This document shows, piece after piece, positions 1-5,830 of a DNA stretch of 9,373 bases. The DNA lies in NCBI GenBank assembly GCA_020720905.1, contig DYNT01000043.1, forward strand, positions 1-9,373. Direction: 5' to 3'. This DNA comes from Micavibrio aeruginosavorus (GTDB taxonomy: Bacteria > Pseudomonadota > Alphaproteobacteria > UBA9219). The notes beneath the pieces were generated by a model. That model was not told the origin of the DNA and made no database searches. It was given only the letters and a program-made list of their open reading frames with translations. Both the position numbers and the translations under genes were made by a program. How positions within the stretch are numbered: the first letter of the stretch is position 1; each line of letters starts with the position of its first letter.

Positions 1-953
1 GTATCGGCTGCCCCCGCCAAAACAGAGGATGTTTGACCAAGGTTTGACGCTGCGCAATCCAAGGCTTCGACCACGGTTGTCACATGGGAGCGGAAATCTT
101 GAACATGCGCGGCCATTCTTTTGGCCCGCGCCATACGCTCGGTCATTTCCTCATCGGCTTGTTGCTTTAAGCGATTGCGTTCAATCGCGTTCGTCTTGAA
201 GACTTCAACAGCCCGCGCCATATTGCCGATTTCGTCCTGTTGCGTAACATCAGGTACAAGGGTTTCAAGCTTCTCATCAGCCAGCGCCGTCATAGATGTT
301 GTCAGCCCATAAATCCGCCGCGCAATGCCACGCGCGAGCGCGATGCCAACCAACGCAAGGAAGCCACCAGAAAGAACACCAAGGCCGACGATGGATAAAA
401 GCATCAGTTTGCTGGCTTCTTGAAGCTCCGCTACTTTGCCTGCGGCTTGCTCTTTTTGAAGAGTCAAATAAGCGCCAATGGCATCTTTCATTGCCCCGTC
501 CTGTGTCGCCAATTCACCTGTTATAACTTGTGCGGCTTGCTCTTGCGCAAAAACATCGGCAAACTTAAAAACTTTTTGGGCGCTGGCATCATAGTCAGCC
601 AAAGCTTTCCCCATATGGGAAAGCGCTTCAGCTATCGCGCCGCTTTGTTCGCCATCGTTATGGCTGATTTGCGCGCACAATTGTTCGATAAGGGTTTGAT
701 AGGCTTTTTTATGCTCAGCCTGTTTGTCCAAATCCATTTCGGACACAACATTGATAACTCGCGCTTTTGCCTTTTCAAAATCAATTCTAACGGTTAAGGC
801 GTGTTCGACGCCATTCATGCCCACTTCATAGACGGCCTGTCCCGCCGCTGTCATTGTACGAGAGCCAAGCCCCGCAACAATAATGGGTAAAAAGGCGCAA
901 ACAACGCCAAGCACGACGATAAAATATAATTTAGCAGAGATCGTCAACCGCAT
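1..953 (-). CDS. Methyl-accepting chemotaxis protein, N-terminal part (3' end outside the window)
   Basis: The frame is open from an ATG at 953 to the left edge without a stop, giving 317 residues. It starts with a short basic stretch and a membrane helix (about residues 8-29, rich in I, V, L, A). A mostly helical sensor region of about 150 residues follows, with the size and character of a four-helix-bundle ligand domain. A second membrane helix (about 183-206) leads into a HAMP linker (about 207-260), where QDEIGNMARAVEVFK is the typical second HAMP helix. The last residues are the start of the cytoplasmic signalling coil. The missing part should carry the methylation sites and the CheA/CheW-binding tip. 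AAGGTGAG five bases before the ATG is a good ribosome binding site. It lies downstream of the PstS-like gene, from which a hairpin terminator separates it. The family call is firm; the ligand is unknown. Confidence 0.88.
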   Translation of the reverse strand, partial: MRLTISAKLYFIVVLGVVCAFLPIIVAGLGSRTMTAAGQAVYEVGMNGVEHALTVRIDFEKAKARVINVVSEMDLDKQAEHKKAYQTLIEQLCAQISHNDGEQSGAIAEALSHMGKALADYDASAQKVFKFADVFAQEQAAQVITGELATQDGAMKDAIGAYLTLQKEQAAGKVAELQEASKLMLLSIVGLGVLSGGFLALVGIALARGIARRIYGLTTSMTALADEKLETLVPDVTQQDEIGNMARAVEVFKTNAIERNRLKQQADEEMTERMARAKRMAAHVQDFRSHVTTVVEALDCAASNLGQTSSVLAGAAD

Positions 954-989
954 CGTCACTCACCTTAAAACATGAAAGGCATAAAGAAA

Positions 990-1034
990 CGGGGGCAAGA
1001 TTGTCGTATTAAGATAAAGACAATCTCGCTCCCG
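990..1034 (-). terminator. Hairpin terminator after the PstS-like gene
   Basis: Two 16-base arms (990-1005 and 1019-1034) pair with one A-C mismatch and one G-U wobble around a 13-base A/T-rich loop. Read on the minus strand, the stem is followed by GTTTCTTTATG, a broken T-rich tail. It begins 16 bases beyond the stop codon of the PstS-like gene and lies upstream of the chemoreceptor. This suggests that the two genes are transcribed separately, or that read-through is limited. Confidence 0.7.
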
Positions 1035-1049
1035 CCATAACGCTAGCGC

Positions 1050-1802
1050 TTACTTTTTGGCAACTTTTAAGGTTGCATCAATCAGCTTTTGAGCCGCCGG
1101 AGAAGGCGCGCCCTTTGTGACGTAAAACAAAGTCATCACGTCAACTTTATCCAAGGTTATTTCACGAATGGCTGGCGTCATAAAGCCAGCGCCTGTGATG
1201 CCCAAGGCTTCCGGCATTTGAGCGACGAGCTTTGCAATCATGGTGCCGTTGACAAGCTCGCGCTTGTTGGCCTCAATGGCCTTGCCACCCAAGAGAGCTT
1301 TTTCAACTTCGGTGCGAAGGCCGCCTGTTGGGATTTCTGTGGCAACAAGGATGGGCTTGTCCTCACCACCAACCTCTTTCCAGCTTTTGACCTTGCCGCT
1401 CAAGATATCGGCAACTTGCGCCGTTGTCAGAGATTTAACAGGGTTGGAAGGGTGAACGCAAAAAGCAGCGTGAGTCTTGGCAATCTCAACAGCCTTAAGC
1501 GCAGCTGTGTCGATTGTGCCGGGTTTCTTCGCGTTGACCTTGGCTGCCACGCTTTCCATATCGCTTGAAAGCATCGCAACGTCCGCCTTGCCTTGAGCCA
1601 AATCCGTCAGGCCATTGCCCGACCCGTTGGCCACAATATCAAGGGTGAGCCCAGTGTCTTTTTGAATGGCATCTTTATGAACATCCAAAATAGCTGACGT
1701 AAACGTTGTTGATCCGTGAATAGAAACGGTATCGGCCAAGGCTGGTGTTGCAAGAAACGTGACCAAAGAAAGGGCGGCAAGCCCTAAAAATTTCGCTGTC
1801 AT
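1050..1802 (-). CDS. PstS-like phosphate-type periplasmic binding protein
   Basis: This 250-residue protein has a clear signal peptide: a hydrophobic core ending in TPALA, with cleavage expected after Ala23. The mature part has hallmarks of the PstS-like (PBP-like) family: GSTTF at 30-34, ANGSGNGL at 58-65, where the glycine/serine loop binds the oxyanion, and SLTTAQVADILSGKVKSWKEVGG at about 124-146, matching the 'Lt..q...If.Gk...W.eVGG' signature. It is shorter than classical PstS (about 320-350 residues). An SD-like CAGGAG lies six bases upstream of the ATG. No pstC, pstA, pstB or phoU is visible nearby, so its transporter must be encoded elsewhere, or it works as a free binding protein. 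The next gene downstream is a chemoreceptor, so a sensory role is possible, but that is inference. Binding of phosphate rather than another oxyanion is not proven by the sequence. Confidence 0.85.
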   Translation of the reverse strand: MTAKFLGLAALSLVTFLATPALADTVSIHGSTTFTSAILDVHKDAIQKDTGLTLDIVANGSGNGLTDLAQGKADVAMLSSDMESVAAKVNAKKPGTIDTAALKAVEIAKTHAAFCVHPSNPVKSLTTAQVADILSGKVKSWKEVGGEDKPILVATEIPTGGLRTEVEKALLGGKAIEANKRELVNGTMIAKLVAQMPEALGITGAGFMTPAIREITLDKVDVMTLFYVTKGAPSPAAQKLIDATLKVAKK

Positions 1803-1821
1803 GACAATCTCCTGTTAAGAG

Positions 1822-1850
1822 GGGGACAAATATCCGAATGGATACTCCCC
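1822..1850 (-). promoter_or_regulatory. Imperfect hairpin in the leader of the PstS-like gene
   Basis: On the minus strand GGGGA-G-TATCC and GGATA-TTTG-TCCCC can pair around an ATTC loop, giving two 5-bp stems separated by an internal bulge. It lies in the 72-base gap between the SDR stop and the PstS-like start, just upstream of the ribosome binding site. It could be a leader structure or a weak terminator of the upstream trmJ-SDR unit. The tail on the minus strand is not T-rich; the plus strand tail (GTTTCTTA) looks better for a terminator in the other direction. Confidence 0.3.
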
Positions 1851-1874
1851 GTTTCTTAGCACAAATCAAAATTG

Positions 1875-2522
1875 TTAACCAGTTAATAAAGGTAAAAGAG
1901 CAGCCTTTAATGCCTCTTGTGTGGTCGGGATTTGGTTTGAGGTTGTCGCTATCAGCGCGTCAAAATGCGTTTGCGATTGACGGTCGTTTTTGAGCGTGGG
2001 GCCAAGGGCAAGGCCGCTGATCCGTGCTTGAGGTGCATAACGTTGCGCCAGCGCGGGGAGTTTTTTTTCCATGATTTTGCGGCTTTGCGCATAGGCGCTC
2101 ATATGCGGCGGGATAGGGGTGGCATCCAAAATCTGCACAATTGAGCCTTGGCACTTTGGTGGCAGTTGCGCCAAAAAAGCATTGTTTAAAGCGAGTGGCG
2201 CATCGACATTGACAGCGCGGTGGCGCGAGCCACCTGGATCCTCGGTATCATGAATAAAAAGGCTGGCATTGTGGATGAGTGCGGTGAGCGGCGGCGCGTC
2301 CTTAACGGGAATAAGCCGCGCAACATCGTCCATTTTTTCCAGATTGGCTTGTGCCATAAAAGCCAAGCACCCCATAGCCGTTATTTCCTGTGCAAGGCTT
2401 TCCGCTTCTTTTCGCGAGGTGTTGTAGTGGATCGTGGTGTCCCATCCCTTTTGCGCTAAGGCCAGCGCTATCATCCGGCCTATGCGCTTGCCCGCGCCGG
2501 TGATCAGGACGTGGCGTTTCAT
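1875..2522 (-). CDS. Short-chain dehydrogenase/reductase, pteridine-reductase/FolM-like, with altered YxxxK motif
   Basis: This 215-residue Rossmann protein opens with VLITGAGKRIG (residues 5-15), the nucleotide-binding loop in the 'GKRIG' form typical of FolM and PTR1-type pteridine reductases. Further family marks are HYNTSRKEA after strand 2, which suggests NADPH preference, HNAS at 84-87, and ILDATPIPPHMSAY, where Asp133 sits like the active-site Asp of PTR1. Tyr144 is the expected catalytic tyrosine, but position +4 is Arg148 (YAQSR) instead of lysine; a lysine follows at 149. The protein is about 25 residues shorter than usual. A dihydromonapterin/dihydrofolate reductase role is a guess from family resemblance, and the altered motif makes activity uncertain. 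Its ATG directly follows the trmJ stop (TAAATG), so the two are almost surely co-transcribed and translationally coupled. Confidence 0.82.
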   Translation of the reverse strand: MKRHVLITGAGKRIGRMIALALAQKGWDTTIHYNTSRKEAESLAQEITAMGCLAFMAQANLEKMDDVARLIPVKDAPPLTALIHNASLFIHDTEDPGGSRHRAVNVDAPLALNNAFLAQLPPKCQGSIVQILDATPIPPHMSAYAQSRKIMEKKLPALAQRYAPQARISGLALGPTLKNDRQSQTHFDALIATTSNQIPTTQEALKAALLPLLTG

Positions 2523-3284
2523 TTAGGATTCTCTCTTGCGCTTGGGGCCATCGACCAGAGCCGATAAAACCCCATGCCATGACCGGATTTCCTGATCGGT
2601 CATTTCGGCACGCGCCAAGGTTGACTGTAGGTTGCGCGTTATGGTGGGGCGCATAGCATCGGCCACGAAAAAGCCCGCCTTGTCCAGCTCATCTTCAAAA
2701 CGATCAAAGAATTTCTGGTATTCCTCGCGCAAAGCAGGGCGGCTTTTGCCAACGCGGATTTTGTTTTCGGGCGTGGCGTCATTGGCCTGATACCATTCAT
2801 AGCCGATCAGCAAAACGCATTGCGCCAGATTAAGCGACATAAAATCGGGATTCAGCGGAATGGTTATTTTTGCGTTCGCCAGCGCGACATAATCGTTGGT
2901 CAGGCCTGTGCGTTCGGGGCCGAACAAGACACCGACCTTTTGCCCTTCGCCTATGCGCTCCACCATATCGGGGATGGCGGCGCGGGGCGTCATGATGCGG
3001 TTGACCATGTCGTTGCCTCGCGCTGTCGTGGCGTAAACATAATTCAAATCCGCAATCGCGTCCTTCACCGTGTCATAGTGCTTGGCCTTTTCAAGGATAT
3101 CGTCAGCGCCGCTGGAGGCCGCCATCATGCGCTGCCTGTGAATATCGCCCAGAGGCCACGGATCGCGGGGGCTTACGATGCGCAGCTCTGGCAGGGCGCA
3201 GTTCGCCATCGCACGCGCCGTCATGCCGATGTTTTCAACCAGCTGCGGATGAACAAGGATGATGATGGGGGTGGTCATGGACAT
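2523..3284 (-). CDS. trmJ: tRNA (cytidine/uridine-2'-O-)-methyltransferase TrmJ
   Basis: This is a SpoU/TrmH-type (SPOUT fold) methyltransferase; TrmJ methylates the ribose 2'-OH at position 32 of tRNA using S-adenosylmethionine. The family motifs are all present: LVHPQLVENIGMTARAM (about residues 10-26 from this start), VGVLFGPERTGLTNDYV (about 117-133), and IPLNPDFMSLNLAQCVLLIGYEW (about 142-164), which forms the deep-knot cofactor site. The 253-residue length fits TrmJ. Three in-frame ATGs are possible: 3317, 3284 and 3278. The one at 3317 lies inside the terminal ATGACG of a palindromic repeat, so I prefer 3284, with GAAAG about ten bases upstream; 3278 gives MTTPIIILVHPQ and is equally close to the family start. 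The gene's 5' end is duplicated at 3427-3462. It is joined head to tail with the SDR gene. Confidence 0.9.
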   Translation of the reverse strand: MSMTTPIIILVHPQLVENIGMTARAMANCALPELRIVSPRDPWPLGDIHRQRMMAASSGADDILEKAKHYDTVKDAIADLNYVYATTARGNDMVNRIMTPRAAIPDMVERIGEGQKVGVLFGPERTGLTNDYVALANAKITIPLNPDFMSLNLAQCVLLIGYEWYQANDATPENKIRVGKSRPALREEYQKFFDRFEDELDKAGFFVADAMRPTITRNLQSTLARAEMTDQEIRSWHGVLSALVDGPKRKRES

Positions 3285-3285
3285 T
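3242..3285 (-). repeat. Copy A of a duplicated trmJ 5' end
   Basis: This 44-bp segment covers the first codons of the functional trmJ. Thirty bases (3242-3271) are identical to 3427-3456 upstream. After an 8-base gap in the other copy, GGACATT is shared again (3279-3285 here). Homology stops just before the preferred start codon's upstream region. Confidence 0.85.
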
Positions 3286-3310
3286 AAGATAACACTTTCG
3301 GCAATAATAG

Positions 3311-3420
3311 TCGTCATCCCGCTGAAAAGCGGGATCCAGCTGCGCGGCGTCTGCCGCGCAAATGAGTCTTATGCCGCGTAGACACGCGGCGCTGGATTCC
3401 GGCCTTCGCCGGAATGACGA
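3311..3420. repeat. Composite palindromic element with four hairpins (110 bp)
   Basis: The ends are inverted repeats (TCGTCAT at 3311-3317, ATGACGA at 3414-3420). Inside are four hairpins with perfect stems and four-base loops: ATCCCGCT-GAAA-AGCGGGAT (3316-3335), TGCGCGGC-GTCT-GCCGCGCA (3341-3360), GCCGCGT-AGAC-ACGCGGC (3373-3390) and ATTCCGGC-CTTC-GCCGGAAT (3396-3415). CCAGC (3336-3340) and GCTGG (3391-3395) also pair, so the unit can close as a nested cruciform. The outer hairpins match the repeats at 4696-4766 and 9272-9300; the inner two are found only here. It occupies the gap between the toxin gene and trmJ. It looks like a REP/BIME- or MITE-like non-coding mobile repeat. Confidence 0.88.
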
Positions 3421-3426
3421 AAATGG

Positions 3427-3462
3427 GCTGCGGATGAACAAGGATGATGATGGGGGGACATT
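3427..3462 (-). pseudogene. Copy B: decayed duplicate of the trmJ 5' end
   Basis: Thirty bases (3427-3456) are identical to the trmJ coding start at 3242-3271, and the first ATG-TCC codons are also kept (ATG at 3461-3459). Between them 8 bases, including the second ATG, are missing, which puts the remnant out of frame, so it cannot encode a trmJ N-terminus. Its ATG stands nine bases after the toxin stop codon. It therefore looks like the start of a trmJ once placed directly behind the toxin gene, now cut off from the rest by the hairpin element. Confidence 0.75.
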
Positions 3463-3470
3463 GATTATTC

Positions 3471-3863
3471 TTATTCCGTCATTTTGGTAGAGTTGTTGCG
3501 AAGCCAATGGGCAAAAGCTTTTTCATCAACCTCTTTTTGGGTTAAGGCTATAACGATCATGTAGGTTTCAACTTTTGGCGCTTTGTATTTCCACCCGTTG
3601 TTTCCTAAGAACACAAGTGCGCAAATGAGTCCCGTGCGTTTATTGCCGTCGATAAAGGGATGGTTATTGATAAGGCCGTACGCATAGGATGCCGCTAGAT
3701 CAAAAACATCAGGCTGGCCATACGCCACAAGGTTTTCCGGACGTGCAAGCGCAGATTCTAAAAGGGCTTGGTCGCGCACGCCTATCGTGCCGCCATGTTC
3801 CGTAATTTGCTGGCTATTAAGTGTTCGCGCAACAGTTTCAGAAACCCATTTCCACTTTTTCAT
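3471..3863 (-). CDS. doc: Doc-type (Fic fold) toxin, death-on-curing family
   Basis: This 130-residue protein carries the Fic/Doc signature HPFIDGNKRTG at residues 68-78: His68, Asp72, Gly73, Asn74, Lys75 and Arg76 fit HxFx(D/N)(G/A)NKR. Other family marks are the N-terminal strand/helix MKKWKWVSE, the GTIGVRDQALLESALARPEN segment (25-44), and the typical Doc length. Doc of phage P1 is a kinase that phosphorylates elongation factor Tu and stops translation; I infer the same here because the loop has Lys75 where AMP-transferring Fic proteins have Gly. Its ATG overlaps the antitoxin stop (TAATG), the usual coupling for such pairs. G+C is low at the 3' end (28 of the first 70 bases from 3471), unlike the nearby trmJ and cysS. 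The motif is intact, so the toxin may be active. Confidence 0.9.
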   Translation of the reverse strand: MKKWKWVSETVARTLNSQQITEHGGTIGVRDQALLESALARPENLVAYGQPDVFDLAASYAYGLINNHPFIDGNKRTGLICALVFLGNNGWKYKAPKVETYMIVIALTQKEVDEKAFAHWLRNNSTKMTE

Positions 3864-4084
3864 TAGTCTGCCAATTTACGAAAAACTTCGCGGTATTCTG
3901 CAGCATATTCGCTTGCAATTTTAAGTTGATTATCAACGTCCGCATCGTAGTGAGTGATCGTAAAGCCATCCTTGGTTGGCGTCAAAAAAATCTCTTCCCC
4001 TTTTTTAAGGTTCATAGAGGTAATGAGTTCCTTGGGGATAATCATTCCCATGGAGTTGCCAATTTGTGTGATTTTTGAGCGCAT
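3863..4084 (-). CDS. AbrB/MazE/SpoVT-type antitoxin of the Doc toxin
   Basis: The first ~48 of 73 residues form a swapped-hairpin AbrB/MazE DNA-binding domain: ITQIGNSMGMIIPKELI (5-21) followed by LKKGEEIFLTPTKDGFTI. The C-terminal 23 residues (NQLKIASEYAAEYREVFRKLAD) should be a helix that wraps around and neutralises the toxin. Classical Doc is paired with Phd, which has a different DNA-binding fold, so this is a mixed-type pair. GGGAGGA about seven bases before the ATG is a strong ribosome binding site, fitting the need for excess antitoxin. The stop codon overlaps the toxin start by one base. It probably represses its own operon through the palindromes at 4110-4130. Confidence 0.9.
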   Translation of the reverse strand: MRSKITQIGNSMGMIIPKELITSMNLKKGEEIFLTPTKDGFTITHYDADVDNQLKIASEYAAEYREVFRKLAD

Positions 4085-4108
4085 AGCCTATCCTCCCAGT
4101 TTTCGGAT

Positions 4109-4130
4109 ATTATAACGCATGTTATAACAT
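4109..4130 (-). promoter_or_regulatory. Operator palindromes and -10 box of the toxin-antitoxin operon
   Basis: Two overlapping palindromes lie 25-45 bases upstream of the antitoxin start: TTATAAC-GCAT-GTTATAA (4110-4127) and the perfect 12-mer ATGTTATAACAT (4119-4130). A consensus -10 hexamer TATAAT reads on the minus strand at 4114-4109, within the first palindrome. A TTGACT at 4147-4142 could be a -35 for an alternative TATAAC at 4126-4121, with a short 15-base spacer. Binding of the AbrB-type antitoxin here would cover the promoter, the normal autoregulation of such modules. The exact promoter pair is uncertain. Confidence 0.65.
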
Positions 4131-4190
4131 TAAATGGTGGGAGTCAAGAAAAAAAGGGTCTGTTCAGGCGGGCTCGCTATAGGGTGTCTT

Positions 4191-4220
4191 CTTTAAAAAC
4201 ATAAGCTTATGTCTTTAAAA
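4191..4220 (-). terminator. Palindromic hairpin after cysS, possible terminator
   Basis: The arms CTTTAAAAACATAAG (4191-4205) and CTTATGTCTTTAAAA (4206-4220) are complementary apart from two G-U wobbles, centred on a perfect 14-mer palindrome ACATAAGCTTATGT (4199-4212). It begins nine bases after the cysS stop codon. It lacks a T-run directly after the stem; a run of seven T on the minus strand comes only at 4155-4149. It may be a weak or two-way terminator, or a protein-binding palindrome. Confidence 0.42.
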
Positions 4221-4229
4221 CAATCGGAG

Positions 4230-5768
4230 TCATTTATCAGCTTCTGCATTTTTGATTGAAAGCTCAACATCACTTATTGAAATGCTAAGTCTCATAGGTT
4301 CAACATTTAATCTGTATGATCGCCGCCATGTTGTTCCCGCCGCGCTGTCTTCAAGGATCACGCCTTGCTGCGCGAGGGCATCGCGGATGCGGTCGGATTC
4401 GGCGAAGTTTTTGGCCTTTTTGGCGGCCAGACGCGCCGCGATTTGCGCATCAATCTCGGTATCGGACAGGCCGCTTGCCGCCCCGCCGCTCTTGAACCAG
4501 CCTTCCGCGTCCTGTTGCAAAAGGCCAAGAGCCTCACCCGCCGCAAGCAAGTCTGCTTTCAGGGCCGCTTTTGCTTCGTTTGTGGCGGCGCGGTTCAGCT
4601 CCCCCACCAGCTCATGAATATGCGCAATCGCCAGCGGCGTGTTGAGATCGTCTAGCAAGGCGGATTCTATGTTTTCTGACACCTTCAACCCACGTGTCAT
4701 CCCCGTGAAAGCGGGGATCCCGTTTTCTTGTTTAACAAATGGGATGCCAGCTTTCGCTGGCATGACGGGAAGGGCGATATCTTTCACCGCCCGCAACGCC
4801 CCATACCATTTGTCCAGCGTCGCCTTGCACTGCGCCAAGTTTTCCTTGGTGAAGTCACAAGGCTGGCGGTAGTGCGATTGAAGGAGCGATAGGCGGATTG
4901 CCTCGCCAGAGGTTTCGTCCAGCAATTCATGCACCGTAAAGAAATTGCCCAGCGACTTGGACATCTTCTCGCCGTTCACGGTCAAAAAGCCGTTATGCAC
5001 CCAGTAGTTTGCCGGAGGCGCGCCATCATGGGCGCACGCGCTTTGCGCGATTTCGTTTTCATGATGTGGGAAAATCAAATCCAATCCGCCACCGTGAATA
5101 TCGAATGTCGTGCCCAGCAAATCATCCGCCATGGCCGAGCATTCCAAATGCCAGCCCGGACGGCCATAGCCCCACGGGCTGTCCCAACCCTCGCCGCCTT
5201 CGGGCGCAGGTTTCCATAACACAAAATCGGCGGGGTCTTTTTTGTACGGCGCGATTTCCACGCGCGCGCCCGCGATTAATTCATCGCGCGAGCGGCGCGA
5301 CAGTTTGCCGTAATCCGCCATCGATTGAACGGAAAAAAGGACGTGGCCTTCGGCTTCGTACGCGAAGCCTTTTTCAATCAGTGTTTTTGTCAGTTCAATC
5401 ATCTGCGCAATGTAAGCTGTGGCGCGAGGCTCATGATCGGGACGCAGCGCGTTTAGATGGTCCATGTCGGCATGAAATTGCTTGGTTGTGCCGGTGGTCA
5501 GTTCCTTGATCGAAACGCAGTTCTCTTTCGCTCGTGCGAGGATCTTGTCATCCACGTCCGTGATATTGCGGGCATAGGTGACTTTCGGAAAGTGGCGTTT
5601 TAAAAGGCGATACAGCGTATCAAACACAACGATAGGCCGCGCATTGCCGATATGGGCAAAGTCATACACCGTGGGGCCGCAGACATACATGCGAACATTC
5701 GCGGGATCGATGGGCGTGAACACTTCCTTGGTGCGGGTGAGGGTGTTGTAAAGGTGAAGGGTTGTCAT
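4230..5768 (-). CDS. cysS: Cysteinyl-tRNA synthetase with in-frame repeat insertion and extended C-terminus
   Basis: Class I cysteinyl-tRNA synthetase charges tRNA-Cys with cysteine in the cytosol. With the start at 5768 the protein has 512 residues. The zinc ligands Cys30, Cys210, His235 and Glu239 stand almost exactly where E. coli CysS has them (28, 209, 234, 238). The HIGH motif is HIGN (39-42) and KMSKS lies at 268-272. I chose ATG 5768 because TTGGAG lies six bases upstream and MTTLHLYNTLTRTKE is the family start; the frame extends further up to 5858 but without support. Two oddities: residues 335-358 are the translation of a palindromic repeat, placed between the catalytic part and the C-terminal helical domain, and residues 484-512 extend beyond the usual GTTWRR end in A/T-rich DNA. 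Usual length is about 460. The core is intact, so I expect a working enzyme. Confidence 0.95.
   Translation of the reverse strand: MTTLHLYNTLTRTKEVFTPIDPANVRMYVCGPTVYDFAHIGNARPIVVFDTLYRLLKRHFPKVTYARNITDVDDKILARAKENCVSIKELTTGTTKQFHADMDHLNALRPDHEPRATAYIAQMIELTKTLIEKGFAYEAEGHVLFSVQSMADYGKLSRRSRDELIAGARVEIAPYKKDPADFVLWKPAPEGGEGWDSPWGYGRPGWHLECSAMADDLLGTTFDIHGGGLDLIFPHHENEIAQSACAHDGAPPANYWVHNGFLTVNGEKMSKSLGNFFTVHELLDETSGEAIRLSLLQSHYRQPCDFTKENLAQCKATLDKWYGALRAVKDIALPVMPAKAGIPFVKQENGIPAFTGMTRGLKVSENIESALLDDLNTPLAIAHIHELVGELNRAATNEAKAALKADLLAAGEALGLLQQDAEGWFKSGGAASGLSDTEIDAQIAARLAAKKAKNFAESDRIRDALAQQGVILEDSAAGTTWRRSYRLNVEPMRLSISISDVELSIKNAEADK
4696..4766. repeat. Palindromic repeat inserted in frame in cysS
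   Basis: Ends are GTCAT (4696-4700) and ATGAC (4762-4766). Two hairpins make up the unit: ATCCCCG-TGAAAG-CGGGGAT (4699-4718) and ATGCCAGC-TTTC-GCTGGCAT (4744-4763), joined by a 25-base A/T-rich spacer. It is the same two-hairpin layout as the outer parts of the 3311-3420 element. Read with cysS it gives VMPAKAGIP and GIPAFTGMT, with no stop codon. Both halves therefore encode a similar AGIP/AFTGMT-type peptide. Confidence 0.88.
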
Positions 5769-5802
5769 GAGTGGCTCCAAGGGGTTAGGGGCTAAGGACT
5801 TG

Positions 5803-5830
5803 AGCCTAGCCCTATTTTTAATCACGTCAA
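5803..5830 (-). promoter_or_regulatory. Putative cysS promoter
   Basis: On the minus strand TTGACG (5830-5825) and TAGGCT (5808-5803) are separated by 16 bases, a fair match to a housekeeping sigma-70-type promoter of alphaproteobacteria. Transcription would start near 5796, about 28 bases before the chosen cysS ATG. This also argues against the longer reading frame starting at 5858, which begins upstream of this promoter. Confidence 0.45.

Noticed and set aside
1089..1568. 159-codon open frame on the plus strand opposite the PstS-like gene
   Set aside because: It is antisense to a clear signal-peptide-bearing gene, and its translation shows no family features.
1871..1890. TTAACCAGTTAA near the SDR stop as a CtrA site
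   Set aside because: CtrA sites have TTAA-N7-TTAA; the spacing here is four bases and it sits at the end of a coding region.
3285..3317. trmJ start at 3317
   Set aside because: That ATG is part of the ATGACG end of the palindromic element and has no ribosome binding site; the family start fits 3284 or 3278. It remains a possible start created by the repeat.
3311..4766. Repeats considered as a CRISPR array
   Set aside because: The units are palindromic, widely and unevenly spaced, differ in sequence, lie partly inside a gene, and have no cas genes nearby.
5009..5509. 166-codon plus-strand open frame opposite cysS
   Set aside because: It lies antisense to conserved CysS motifs; its arginine-, proline- and serine-rich translation is typical of a shadow frame.
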